Assembly: GCA_947165895.1 (NCBI GenBank)
Contig: CAMVCB010000002.1
Location: forward strand, 186,001 to 250,000
Length of the DNA stretch: 64,000 bases
Source of the DNA: an uncultured Treponema sp.
Lineage (GTDB): Bacteria > Spirochaetota > Spirochaetia > Treponematales > Treponemataceae
Direction of reading: 5' to 3'
Shown here: piece after piece, positions 41,135 to 49,106 of the stretch
Numbering within the stretch: position 1 is the first letter of the stretch
Layout of the letters: each line of letters opens with the position of its first letter
Position numbers and translations under genes: made by a program
The notes under the pieces: model-generated
Told to the model about the DNA's origin: nothing
The model's input: only the letters and a program-made list of their open reading frames with translations
Databases searched by the model: none

Positions 41135-42389
41135 TCTTTTTCATCGCTTTTTTTGCAGCCTTTGTATTCGTATTTAAAATTTTAAGAAAATCCTTTCTCA
41201 TAACCTTAATCAGCTTACACTGGGTCTGCGCAATTGCCCTTGCTCCCCGGGTCTTTCCTAAAATACAGTTTGTTTCGCCGATAAAGCTTCCTTGATTTAT
41301 CAGCCTTACACTCTTCCCGTTTTCGTTTATGATTGTAACGAAGCCCTGGCAGATAAAATAAACGCAGTCACTCATATCATTTTCATCGTAGATAATCCGG
41401 CCACCCTCAAAATAAATTGTGTTTTTATAAGCTTCGTTACTGACAGGATTGATAAACAATACGCGGCGGACTTTTTTGAAAAAGCGGTTTTCAAATAAAT
41501 CCGGCAGCAGGTAAAGTTCATTTAGAATCAGGGTATTGAAAAACTGGGAAACGTAAATCATCTGGGCTGTAAAAAGAAAAATTACAAAGAAGAAATAAAC
41601 CTTGAGCATAAGAATGATAAGGGTGCTGATTGTGCCGTAGATGATATTGTAATTTGAGACGTTCAGAAATCCGTTCAAAAGCTGGGACAAAATGAGGGTA
41701 GCAAGTGTATTTAATATAGAATAAAAAATGCAGATTCTATAGGCTGGCTTTGTTCCTGAACCGACACGGAAGTAGTAAAGGGTCAGGGTAAAAAGCATGA
41801 TGTAAACGACTGCCGAGAAGAAGAGATTTGAGCTCTGGCTGAAGAGCCGCGGAAAAACTTCCCTCATCGTATCAAAAAAAGAAAATTCAAGAATCTTATT
41901 CATCAGGAATGCAGAAAGAATTACAACAGCAATTATGATTACAAGTACGAATTCCGAAATAAAACTGACAAGCTGATTGATTGTAGTTTTCCGGTGGGAG
42001 ATTGAGCGGAAAATTCTGTTCATGGCAGAAATAATTGAAGCAAAAAGCTTTCTTGCCATCCAGACAACCCAGAGAGCCAGAAAAATATCAAAAAAATGGA
42101 TGTACTGGATTTTTGTGATGTTTGAAAGGGCAAGTTCAACGTCAATTACGGAATAAAACTGGGCTGTGTAGTTTATTATGTAGTTTTCAATTTCGGGGAA
42201 AATGCGGATTATGCTTGTAAGAAGGGTAAGGATAATCAGCGAAACAGGGACGAAGGAAAATACAAATCCGAAAGAGCAGGCCGCTGCACTTTCCCAGAGA
42301 TTATTGGCGGCAAAATTGGAGAGGGTCAGGTAGAGAAATTGAGAAAAATGAAGGATCTTTTCAGAAAGATTAAAGGGATTTTTCTTCAT
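41118..42389 (-). CDS. YihY/BrkB-family membrane protein fused to a cyclic-nucleotide-binding domain
   Basis: A 423-residue protein. Residues about 20-280 contain six membrane helices and the YihY/virulence-factor-BrkB pattern (AAACSFGFVFSFVPVSLIILTLL; LWVVWMARKLFASIISAMNRIF). Residues about 300-410 form a cNMP-binding-like beta-roll: IIYDENDMSDCVYFICQGFVTIIN, then LINQGSFIGETNCILGKTRGARAIAQTQCKLIKVMRKDF, where GETNCILGKTRGARA fits the phosphate-binding cassette with its arginine. The fusion suggests activity gated by a cyclic nucleotide. BrkB proteins are of unsettled function. Start at 42389 has no clear ribosome site; TTTAAT stands eight bases upstream. Confidence 0.82.
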   Translation of the reverse strand: MKKNPFNLSEKILHFSQFLYLTLSNFAANNLWESAAACSFGFVFSFVPVSLIILTLLTSIIRIFPEIENYIINYTAQFYSVIDVELALSNITKIQYIHFFDIFLALWVVWMARKLFASIISAMNRIFRSISHRKTTINQLVSFISEFVLVIIIAVVILSAFLMNKILEFSFFDTMREVFPRLFSQSSNLFFSAVVYIMLFTLTLYYFRVGSGTKPAYRICIFYSILNTLATLILSQLLNGFLNVSNYNIIYGTISTLIILMLKVYFFFVIFLFTAQMIYVSQFFNTLILNELYLLPDLFENRFFKKVRRVLFINPVSNEAYKNTIYFEGGRIIYDENDMSDCVYFICQGFVTIINENGKSVRLINQGSFIGETNCILGKTRGARAIAQTQCKLIKVMRKDFLKILNTNTKAAKKAMKKITREV

Positions 42390-42420
42390 CTGTTAACATT
42401 AAAACATTTTTTTTATCAGA

Positions 42421-42449
42421 TTGCTACTATTTTATTATAGATGTATTGT
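42421..42449 (+). promoter_or_regulatory. Possible promoter of asnS
   Basis: TTGCTA and TATTGT with a 17-base spacer, about 65 bases before the start. The word tattttattatag occurs twice, near 42428 and 42489, and may mark a regulatory repeat. Confidence 0.45.
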
Positions 42450-42514
42450 AATTGTAAAAAAACGCTCAAATCATTAAAATATCTTCTATATTTTATTATA
42501 GAGGACGTACACAT

Positions 42515-43975
42515 ATGGTACCAACACTTATCAAAGATTTACTTACATCTTCGCCGGACGGTCGTAAAGTTACTGTTTCGGGCTGGGTTCGCACTGTTCG
42601 CGACTCTAAAAATCTTGTTTTTATTCAGGTTAATGATGGAAGCTGCTTTGCAAATATTCAGCTTACTTTTGACCGCAATGCTCCTTCAAATAATGCTAAT
42701 GTAAATAATATTGAAAATGAACTTAAAAAACTCAATACAGGTGCTTCTATCCGCGCTGAAGGTATTCTGATTCCTTCTCCTGCAAGCGGACAGGCTGTTG
42801 AAGTTACTCTTGAAGACCTTACCTGCATAGGAAGCTGTAACCCTGAGGAATATCCTTTGCAGAAAAACAAAATGAGTATGGAATATCTTCGTGATAACGC
42901 TCATCTTCGTGCAAGAACAAATACTTTTGGTGCTGTTTTCCGGGTTCGTAACCAGATGGCCTTTGCCGTTCACTCATTCTTCCAGGAAAGAGGCTTTGTT
43001 TACATCAATGCACCGGAAATCACCTGTTCTGACTGTGAAGGTGCCGGAGAAATGTTCCAGGTTACAACTTTGAGCATGGAAAAAATCGCTGAGCTTGGTG
43101 TAAAAGCAGGCCAGGGCGGAATGAAGATTGAAGATGCCCACAAAATCGTTGACTACTCTAAGGACTTCTTTGGTAAAAAGGCTTCCCTTACAGTTTCTGG
43201 TCAGCTTGAAGCAGAAACAATGGCAACAGCTTTAAGTCGCGTTTATACATTCGGACCTACTTTCCGTGCTGAAAACTCAAATACTCCGCGTCACCTTGCT
43301 GAGTTCTGGATGATTGAACCTGAAATGGCCTTCTATGACCTTGATGACGATATGGATATTCAGGAAGATTTTGTAAAATATCTTTTGAACTGGGCTTTGA
43401 CAAAATGCCGTTCAGACCTTGAATTCTTTGACAAGCGCATTCAGCCAGGTCTTATTGAAAGCCTTACAAAGGTTGCAAATGCAAAGTTTGTCCGCATCAG
43501 CTACACTGACGCAATTGCAAAGCTGGAAGAAGCAGCCGCTAACGGTGCCAAGTTTGAGTTCAAGCCTTACTGGGGCTGTGATATTGCAACAGAGCACGAA
43601 CGCTATCTTACAGAAAAGATTTTCGGCTGTCCTGTAATGGTTTATAACTACCCGAAAGAAATCAAATCCTTCTACATGAAGCAGAATGATGACGGAAAAA
43701 CTGTAAAGGCCGTTGACGTTCTTGTTCCTGGTATTGGTGAATTGATTGGTGGTTCAGAGCGCGAAGAGTCTTATGAAAAGCTCTGCGCAGAAATTGAGCG
43801 CCGCGGTATGGATAAGAGTATTTACAACTGGTATCTGGATTTGCGCAAGTTCGGAACAGTTCCTCACTCAGGATTCGGTCTTGGATTTGAACGCCTTATC
43901 CGCTACGTAACTGGTATGGAGAACATCAGAGACGTAATACCTTATCCTAGAGCTCCTAAGCTGGCGGATTTCTAG
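42515..43975 (+). CDS. asnS: Asparaginyl-tRNA synthetase
   Basis: A 486-residue class IIb synthetase. The N-terminal OB-fold anticodon domain shows KVTVSGWVRTVRDSKNLVFIQVNDGS. Motif 1 is around FFQERGFVYINAPEIT; motif 2 is TFGPTFRAENSNTPRHLAEFWMIEPEMAF; motif 3 is GFGLGFERLIRYVTGMENIRDVIPYPR. The FRAENSNTPRHLAEFWM wording is specific to AsnRS rather than AspRS. Length is normal. GAGG lies ten bases before ATG. With tRNA-Asn and asnA also in this window, the organism charges Asn directly instead of relying only on transamidation. Confidence 0.97.
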   Translation: MVPTLIKDLLTSSPDGRKVTVSGWVRTVRDSKNLVFIQVNDGSCFANIQLTFDRNAPSNNANVNNIENELKKLNTGASIRAEGILIPSPASGQAVEVTLEDLTCIGSCNPEEYPLQKNKMSMEYLRDNAHLRARTNTFGAVFRVRNQMAFAVHSFFQERGFVYINAPEITCSDCEGAGEMFQVTTLSMEKIAELGVKAGQGGMKIEDAHKIVDYSKDFFGKKASLTVSGQLEAETMATALSRVYTFGPTFRAENSNTPRHLAEFWMIEPEMAFYDLDDDMDIQEDFVKYLLNWALTKCRSDLEFFDKRIQPGLIESLTKVANAKFVRISYTDAIAKLEEAAANGAKFEFKPYWGCDIATEHERYLTEKIFGCPVMVYNYPKEIKSFYMKQNDDGKTVKAVDVLVPGIGELIGGSEREESYEKLCAEIERRGMDKSIYNWYLDLRKFGTVPHSGFGLGFERLIRYVTGMENIRDVIPYPRAPKLADF

Positions 43976-44003
43976 TTTGGGAAAATAATTAAGAATACAG
44001 TAT

Positions 44004-44108
44004 AAAAAAGCATGTTGTGGGACGTTCGCAATGGGCTCTAAAATGTTCTTGTTTTTGGAACAATAATTTAGCCCATTGCACTCGCTGGGGCCCGCAACAT
44101 GCTTTTTT
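44004..44108. repeat. Long palindromic element (copy A of GTGGGACG family)
   Basis: Outer stem aaaaaagcatgttgtggg (44004-44021) with its complement at 44091-44108 (17 of 18 pairs plus one G-U). Inner stem gcaatgggct with agcccattgc (44028-44037, 44070-44079). Innermost tgttc/gaaca. The T-run at the right end would let it act as a terminator for asnS. Confidence 0.85.
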
Positions 44109-44181
44109 TGTGTGTATTAATTTTCCGTTATTAATCAAAATTTTCTTGCCTTTTGAATCCTTTCAAATTACATTAATTCTT

Positions 44182-45549
44182 ATGAAATCAAAGATAGTCG
44201 ATATGACAAGTGGTTCCCCACTTAAGCATCTGCTGGCTTTTACCTGGCCGCTTTTGATTGGTAATGTTTTCCAGCAGTTTTATAATATGGTGGATTCTGT
44301 TATTGTCGGAAACTTTGTAGGGCCGGCGGCTCTGGCGGCGGTAGGAACCTGTGGTTCTTTCGGATTTTTATTTTTTTCACTGGCAGGCGGACTTGCAACA
44401 GGTATTGGAATCCTTGTATCGCAGTATTTTGGTGCAAAAAATGAGAAGGCTCTGCGTGCCACAATCGCAAATTCATTTTTTATTCTTACAGTTTCATCGT
44501 TTGCGGTAACGGTTATCGGGGTTTCTTTGTGCAGGGTAATTCTGCGTTTTATTTCATGCCCTGAATCTATTCTGCCCGATGCGGCCCTATACCTTCGCCT
44601 TACAACTTTTGGAATCATCTTTATTGCCTTTTATAACGGAATTTCCTCTATATTAAGGGCGCTGGGTGACTCAAAAACACCTCTTTACTTTCTGATTCTT
44701 GCAAGCCTTGTAAACGTTGTTCTGGATCTGCTTTTTGTAGTTTATTTTGGCTGGGCGGTTCTGGGAGTTGCCCTTGCTACAGTAATTTCCCAGGCTGTCA
44801 GTGCGGTTGCCTGCCTTATTTATGCCTTTGCAAAGGTTCCTTATTTTCGTTTTTCCAGAAAGGATTTAAGGCCTGACACAACTATTGTTGCAAGATCCTT
44901 TAGAATCGGTATTCCGGTTGCCCTTCAAAGTTCATTGATTGCAATTTCCTGCATTATGCTGCAGGGAGTTGTAAACTCATTTGGTGAAATTGTAATGGCA
45001 ACCTTTACTGTTGCAAGCCGTCTTGAACAGCTGATTCATATGCCTTTCCAGTCACTTGCCGCCGCAATAACAACTTATGCGGGACAGAACTACGGGGCTC
45101 AGAATATTGAACGTGTCCGCAAGGGAATGCACCGGGGTATTTTCCTGGTTGCCCTTTTTAGTCTTCTGCTGGTTCCGGTAGTTTTTGTTTTTGGACGAAC
45201 AATGATTGCCTTCTTTGTAAAAGACCGGGATGTAATCGAAATGGGCTATGTTGCCCTTAAGCTGACCTGCTTTTTCTACTTTCCTCTGGGAATGATTTAT
45301 ATTCCTCGTGCCAGCCTGAACGGCTGCGGTGATGCAAATTTTGCAATGATGAACGGCCTGGTCGAAGTTGCCTGCCGAATTGTATTTGCCCACGTACTTG
45401 CAAGTATTGCAAGCGTTACTCTGTTCGGACATACCTTCCCAATCGGTTACTGGGGCGTCTGGCTCACCAATTCCTTCACCTGGACCGTAACGGCAATTGT
45501 CTGTGTGTGGAGGTATAAATTCGGTAACTGGCGAAAAATGATATTGTAA
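44182..45549 (+). CDS. MATE-family efflux transporter
   Basis: A 455-residue inner-membrane protein with about 12 helices, in two related halves. The first helix region MTSGSPLKHLLAFTWPLLIGNVFQQFYNMVDSVIVGNFVG is the MATE hallmark, matched by the second-half segment SFRIGIPVALQSSLIAISCIMLQGVVNSFGEIVMATFTVASRLEQLIHMPFQSLAAAITTYAGQNYGA. MATE proteins export drugs or organic cations in exchange for Na+ or H+. The start at 44182 is chosen because the upstream extension would run through the palindrome. Its stop codon (45547-45549) lies inside the next palindromic element. Confidence 0.93.
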   Translation: MKSKIVDMTSGSPLKHLLAFTWPLLIGNVFQQFYNMVDSVIVGNFVGPAALAAVGTCGSFGFLFFSLAGGLATGIGILVSQYFGAKNEKALRATIANSFFILTVSSFAVTVIGVSLCRVILRFISCPESILPDAALYLRLTTFGIIFIAFYNGISSILRALGDSKTPLYFLILASLVNVVLDLLFVVYFGWAVLGVALATVISQAVSAVACLIYAFAKVPYFRFSRKDLRPDTTIVARSFRIGIPVALQSSLIAISCIMLQGVVNSFGEIVMATFTVASRLEQLIHMPFQSLAAAITTYAGQNYGAQNIERVRKGMHRGIFLVALFSLLLVPVVFVFGRTMIAFFVKDRDVIEMGYVALKLTCFFYFPLGMIYIPRASLNGCGDANFAMMNGLVEVACRIVFAHVLASIASVTLFGHTFPIGYWGVWLTNSFTWTVTAIVCVWRYKFGNWRKMIL

Positions 45550-45657
45550 CAATTGCCAGCTGTGGGACGCAGGCGAAAATTAAGGGGGGGGGGACCGCAG
45601 TGCGGGGTGATACCTTAATTTTCGCCGTCGCTGGGACCCGCAGCATGCAATTGTTAC
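45546..45657. repeat. Long palindromic element (copy B of GTGGGACG family)
   Basis: Outer stem gtaacaattgc (45546-45556) with gcaattgttac (45647-45657). Then tgtgggacg and cgctgggacccgca on the two arms, inner stem ggcgaaaattaagg (45572-45585) with ccttaattttcgcc (45613-45626), and an inner GC tip containing ten G in a row. Same arm words as copy A but different stem sequences. The MATE stop codon is inside the left outer arm. Confidence 0.85.
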
Positions 45658-45674
45658 AGGTAAGGATAATTTTT

Positions 45675-46139
45675 ATGATACGTATATTATTTGTCTGCCA
45701 CGGAAATATTTGCAGAAGCCCCATGGCAGAATTTGTAATGAAAGATTTTGTGCATAAAGCAGGCCTTGAAGAAGCTTTTTATATTGATTCTGCCGCTACA
45801 AGTACAGAAGAAATCGGAAACGGAATGCACCGGGGAACCCTGCAGAAGCTTCGCGAAAACGGGATTTCATTTACCAATCATCGTGCCCGCCAGATTACAG
45901 CCGCCGATTACGAAAAATATGACTACATGATTGGTATGGATGAAGAAAATATTTTTAACATGAAGAGACGCTGGCATGGAGACCCGCAGGGTAAGGTTCA
46001 CCTGCTGCTGGAATACTGCGGCTGCACTGATGAGGTTGCCGATCCCTGGTACACCGGCAATTTTGATGAAACCTGGGCTGATATTACGGCAGGCTGTGCG
46101 GCAATGCTGGAATTTCTCAGGCAGACAAAAGGTATATAG
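45675..46139 (+). CDS. Low-molecular-weight protein-tyrosine phosphatase
   Basis: A 154-residue cytosolic phosphatase. The active-site loop CHGNICRSP (CX5RS) is at residues 8-16 and the general-acid aspartate is in VADPWYTG near residue 121, both in their usual places; length is standard. The start at 45675 gives MIRILFVCHGNICRSP; upstream in-frame codons run into the palindrome. AAGGAT lies about nine bases before. Such enzymes dephosphorylate tyrosine or arginine residues on proteins; a partner kinase is not visible nearby. It stands alone between the palindromic element and the toxin-antitoxin pair. Confidence 0.93.
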   Translation: MIRILFVCHGNICRSPMAEFVMKDFVHKAGLEEAFYIDSAATSTEEIGNGMHRGTLQKLRENGISFTNHRARQITAADYEKYDYMIGMDEENIFNMKRRWHGDPQGKVHLLLEYCGCTDEVADPWYTGNFDETWADITAGCAAMLEFLRQTKGI

Positions 46140-46159
46140 TTTTTTGTAATACTTTTAAT

Positions 46160-46453
46160 CTAATTTAAAGCAAATTGATTTTTAGGAATAAATTCAATCT
46201 TAAGTTTCATTCCTAATCCGTCTGCAAGGCGTTTTAAAAGCTTGATTGTAGGATTACCAGAGCCATTTTCAATTTTACTTATGTCTGCCTGGGCAATTCC
46301 TGTTGTTTCAGAAAGTTGCTTTTGGGTTACATGGCAGGATTTTCTGGCATCAATAAGAGAAGAAATTATTTCATATTCAGGTGCGAGAGCGTCATATTCT
46401 TTTTTGAAAGATTCATCTTTCATTTGTTCGTTTAAGGCTTCTTTTAGATTCAT
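46160..46453 (-). CDS. HigA-like XRE antitoxin
   Basis: A 97-residue helix-turn-helix protein. The XRE domain (residues about 30-85) reads SLIDARKSCHVTQKQLSETTGIAQADISKIENGSGNPTIKLLKRLADGLGMKL, which is the typical antitoxin pattern. The start overlaps the toxin stop by four bases. It should neutralise the upstream toxin and repress the operon. Toxin-first order matches HigBA systems. Confidence 0.88.
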   Translation of the reverse strand: MNLKEALNEQMKDESFKKEYDALAPEYEIISSLIDARKSCHVTQKQLSETTGIAQADISKIENGSGNPTIKLLKRLADGLGMKLKIEFIPKNQFALN

Positions 46454-46821
46454 TTCTTTTCCTCCTCTTTTTGATGTCTGGCAATGTAATCTTTTCTATA
46501 GTCTTTAGCTTTCTTAATCTCTTCCGGCGGTGTTTTTTGAGACTTTTTTCTAAATCCGTGTGTAACAATTATTTTGCTTCCAACAAAGAAGAAATACAAA
46601 TTTCTTACAATATTGCTGCCTTGTTTTGTTCTAAGTTCAAAAATCCCGTCATCAAGATGTTCTGAATATGGCAGACGAAGTTCAGTTCCCTTTTCTTCCA
46701 GAAGATTTAAATCACGAAATGCCTTAGCTCTGAGTTTAATTTCAAGAGAATTTAGAAATTCAAGGCAAGGAATATCTCCTGATTTAGTCTCATAGAATTC
46801 CACTGTAAACTTATTTGCCAT
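46450..46821 (-). CDS. HigB/RelE-like toxin (phage Gp49-like)
   Basis: A 123-residue protein: FTVEFYETKSGDIPCLEFLNSL, then LRLPYSEHLDDGIFELRTKQGSNIVRNLYFFFVGSKIIVTHGFRKKSQKTPPEEIKKAKDYRKDYI. This is the Gp49/HigB pattern, where the ELR...R.LYFF and HGFRKKSQKTP words are diagnostic. Relatives are ribosome-dependent mRNA endonucleases. First gene of a two-gene operon with the XRE antitoxin, in an AT-rich region that looks horizontally acquired. Confidence 0.88.
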   Translation of the reverse strand: MANKFTVEFYETKSGDIPCLEFLNSLEIKLRAKAFRDLNLLEEKGTELRLPYSEHLDDGIFELRTKQGSNIVRNLYFFFVGSKIIVTHGFRKKSQKTPPEEIKKAKDYRKDYIARHQKEEEKK

Positions 46822-46869
46822 AATTATATTTTATGGGATAAAACCTATATTTGTCAATATTAAATAAAA

Positions 46870-47226
46870 TTACTTCCCAATTTTCACAATTAAATCTCTA
46901 AGTGATGTTCTTACATCTGGAGAAAGTTTTTCTATTGCAGTGATTATATCCTTATTTTTACGGTATAAAAATTGTTCTTGTTTTATTTGCGCTTTTGCTG
47001 TTTGAATTGAAGAATTGTATTCATTATTTCCGAAAACCAAATATTCTAAAGGTGTGTCCAGTTTTTCTGCAATTTTTAGGGCGATGTCGGCACTTGGAAT
47101 GCTGCCTAAAGCTTCGCCGTTATGAATGCTTGAATAAGATATTCCGATTTGAGCTGCAAATTCTTTTCGGGAAATATCCTGTTTTTCAAGAAGGTCTAAA
47201 ACTCTACCCCAGAAATTATCATTCAT
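46870..47226 (-). CDS. XRE-family transcription regulator
   Basis: A 118-residue protein with an N-terminal helix-turn-helix (FWGRVLDLLEKQDISRKEFAAQIGISYSSIHNGEALGSIPSADIALKIAEKLDTPLEYLVFG, residues 5-65) and a basic coiled C-terminal part. It is transcribed divergently from the secreted-protein cluster across a 140-base gap that holds a strong promoter with an overlapping palindrome, so it probably regulates that cluster and itself. The wording resembles phage-type repressors. No peptidase or sensor domain is attached. Confidence 0.85.
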   Translation of the reverse strand: MNDNFWGRVLDLLEKQDISRKEFAAQIGISYSSIHNGEALGSIPSADIALKIAEKLDTPLEYLVFGNNEYNSSIQTAKAQIKQEQFLYRKNKDIITAIEKLSPDVRTSLRDLIVKIGK

Positions 47227-47266
47227 AAGTATAATAATACAATTATGTTTTAAAATCTTCTTAAAT

Positions 47267-47295
47267 TTGATAATAATATATTATCATGATATAAT
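47267..47295 (+). promoter_or_regulatory. Promoter and palindromic operator of secreted-protein cluster
   Basis: TTGATA and TATAAT with a 17-base spacer. tgataataatatattatca (47268-47286), an imperfect palindrome, covers the -35 and spacer, a likely binding site for the divergent XRE regulator. Confidence 0.7.
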
Positions 47296-47317
47296 TATAT
47301 TATAAAAGAGGTGATGT

Positions 47318-47353
47318 ATGGATAAACTAATTGCTTGGCGGGCATATTTTTGA
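47318..47353 (+). CDS. Possible 11-residue leader peptide
   Basis: A short frame MDKLIAWRAYF with AGAGGTG immediately ahead of its ATG, placed between the promoter and the first gene of the cluster. It may be a leader peptide, or the remains of a longer gene. Confidence 0.4.
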   Translation: MDKLIAWRAYF

Positions 47354-47368
47354 TTAGTAGGTTTGTAT

Positions 47369-47728
47369 ATGAAAAAACGAAGTGTTTTATTAATAATATT
47401 TTTTATTTTTAGTGCATATCTATTTTCTGAAAGTATGTATTACTATGGGAATGGATTTTCTAGTGCTGAATATAAAGGTACAACATCAACTGTAAGAGCA
47501 TATAATCTTTGGCAATATCAAAAACAGCGTGCTCATGCAAGGTTATATAAAGTTGAAAAGCTGACGGAAGAAGAACGTACTTTTCTGTGGGGCGCATTAA
47601 AAAAATATGATTATCGTTATGGCGAGGTATATTTCATTTTGATTTCTCCAAGTGCTTTTCAACAGATATTTATTTATGCGGAAATACAAAAAGATAAATC
47701 TCTTTCATGGTATGGTTGGAGAAATTAA
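47369..47728 (+). CDS. Small secreted protein, triplet family member 1
   Basis: A 119-residue protein, not recognised. Signal peptide MKKRSVLLIIFFIFSAYLFS is cleaved before ESMYYY. The mature part has EYKGTTSTV and then LTEEERTFLWGALKKYDYRYGEVYFILI, the block shared with the next two genes (consensus L-x3-E-x-FL-x2-AL-x2-Y-x3-x2-E-V/I-Y). The start at 47369 is preferred over TTG six bases earlier. No ribosome site is obvious, since the upstream TAGTAGG is weak. First gene of a five-gene unidirectional cluster. Function unknown. Confidence 0.7.
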   Translation: MKKRSVLLIIFFIFSAYLFSESMYYYGNGFSSAEYKGTTSTVRAYNLWQYQKQRAHARLYKVEKLTEEERTFLWGALKKYDYRYGEVYFILISPSAFQQIFIYAEIQKDKSLSWYGWRN

Positions 47729-47753
47729 TTATTATAAGTAAAAGGAACGAGAT

Positions 47754-48155
47754 ATGAAAATTAAAAAAATAATATTTATTTTTGTATTGTTTATAGGTTT
47801 ACTTATATCTATAAGTGCTACTGATATAAGATTTCACTCTGATTCGGGAAACGGATGGTATGGATATTCAGGTGCAGATTATGTTGGAACAACAAAAACT
47901 GTTAATCCAAGCCAATTTGCAGAAGAAGCTGAAAACCGTGCTGCAAGATATTTTAGAATAGTACGTTATTGCGAAAAACTTTCAAGACAGGAAAATTTCT
48001 TGCTTTGGTCGGCATTGAATCAATATAACTATTCTAACAATGAAGTGTACTCTGTAATTATACAACAAGGTGACGAATGTTTGAATCTCATTGTTGTTAT
48101 TAAAGATAATGGAAATAGTTGTGATTGGTATGGCGGTGCTTATTGGAGATATTAA
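47754..48155 (+). CDS. Small secreted protein, triplet family member 2
   Basis: A 133-residue protein. Signal peptide KKIIFIFVLFIGLLISISA ends before TDIRFH. It contains YSGADYVGTTKTV, then LSRQENFLLWSALNQYNYSNNEVYSVII, paralogous with its neighbours, and finishes CDWYGGAYWRY. AAAGGAACGAG lies seven bases before the ATG. The 25-base gap to the first gene and the 22-base gap to the third indicate one transcript. Function unknown. Confidence 0.72.
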   Translation: MKIKKIIFIFVLFIGLLISISATDIRFHSDSGNGWYGYSGADYVGTTKTVNPSQFAEEAENRAARYFRIVRYCEKLSRQENFLLWSALNQYNYSNNEVYSVIIQQGDECLNLIVVIKDNGNSCDWYGGAYWRY

Positions 48156-48177
48156 ATTAAAATTAGGAGTATTCTAT

Positions 48178-48585
48178 ATGAAATTAAGAAAGATTTTTTT
48201 ATTTACATTGTTTTTCTTTTTTACACTTAATTCAATTTTTGCAGCAAAAATTTACGAAGATAGAATAAAGGGGTACTCTGGTGCTTCTGGTGCAAACTTT
48301 GTTGGAACTAATAAAGATTACTCTTTTGATACGCTTTGCGAGTTCAGGGAAAATAGCCTTAGAGAAGAAAATAATTTTGGAGGAATTCGGAAAAAATTGA
48401 CGGAAGAAGAATTTTTCCTTGTAGAGTCAGCGTTGGGTGAATATTCAGTTAAAAAAGGTGAAATATATGAAGTTATCGTTGTACTTTCGAGAAAAGCGAA
48501 TAAGGTATTGTACGTAGAGGTTGAAATAGCTAATGCAAAAAAAGGTGGCTATTATTATGTAGCCTTAGAATCGATTCGAGGATGA
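48178..48585 (+). CDS. Small secreted protein, triplet family member 3
   Basis: A 135-residue protein. The start at 48178 has TTAGGAG eight bases upstream; a longer frame would overlap gene 2. Signal peptide MKLRKIFLFTLFFFFTLNSIFAA. It has YSGASGANFVGTNKDY and LTEEEFFLVESALGEYSVKKGEIYEVIVVL, matching the family pattern. It is the most divergent of the three, without the WYG ending. Function unknown. Confidence 0.72.
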   Translation: MKLRKIFLFTLFFFFTLNSIFAAKIYEDRIKGYSGASGANFVGTNKDYSFDTLCEFRENSLREENNFGGIRKKLTEEEFFLVESALGEYSVKKGEIYEVIVVLSRKANKVLYVEVEIANAKKGGYYYVALESIRG

Positions 48586-48588
48586 TAA

Positions 48589-49101
48589 ATGAAAAGACTT
48601 TTTGCTTTAATTTTCCTTTTATTTTTAATCTCTTTTTCCTTCGCACAGGAAATTACCTCAAAACTCTTGTATCGCACTGGAGTTTACGGGCAGACTTTTG
48701 AACTTGCAGAATATACTGACGGGAATAATTGCCGGCTTTTGCTTTATATGAATGATAATATGAGTAAACAGGTGCAAACTTATGATTCATCAATGCAGAC
48801 TGTTTATTGTATCTGGTCAGAATGGTTTTTAAGTCCGGGAGAGTATTCAAAGGCGATAGAAGCAAGCAAAAAATTTTTTGATACTGATTTGAATTACATT
48901 TATCTTTCGGATATGAAGGATATTTGTGATATTGCACCCTGCTGTAAATCAACGGATTACAGAATAAAACAGTGGAACAATAGCAAGCAGAAATATATCT
49001 ATATCGAATACGAATGTTCGGATTTGGAGCTTTTGTTTGAAATAGCAAGATTTTATAACGCAAAAGGCCGCGATTACGTTTTTGAAAAATATATAAAATA
49101 A
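48589..49101 (+). CDS. Secreted protein of unknown function in same cluster
   Basis: A 170-residue protein with a signal peptide (MKRLFALIFLLFLISFSFAQ). The mature part has five cysteines, two adjacent (IAPCCKST), and a helix-strand mix (VQTYDSSMQTVYCIWSEWFLSPGEYSKAIEASKKFF). The three small neighbours lack cysteines apart from a few, so this is not a fourth family member. It starts three bases after the previous stop and is followed after five bases by the membrane-anchored protein. Function unknown. Confidence 0.68.
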   Translation: MKRLFALIFLLFLISFSFAQEITSKLLYRTGVYGQTFELAEYTDGNNCRLLLYMNDNMSKQVQTYDSSMQTVYCIWSEWFLSPGEYSKAIEASKKFFDTDLNYIYLSDMKDICDIAPCCKSTDYRIKQWNNSKQKYIYIEYECSDLELLFEIARFYNAKGRDYVFEKYIK

Positions 49102-49106
49102 TTTCT

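Noticed and set aside
44017-44181. N-terminal extension of the MATE protein
   Set aside because: It reads through a long palindrome and adds 55 residues unlike any MATE family start; the ATG at 44182 fits the family.
46160-47226. Prophage remnant
   Set aside because: Toxin-antitoxin pair and XRE regulator alone, without any structural, lysis or integration gene.
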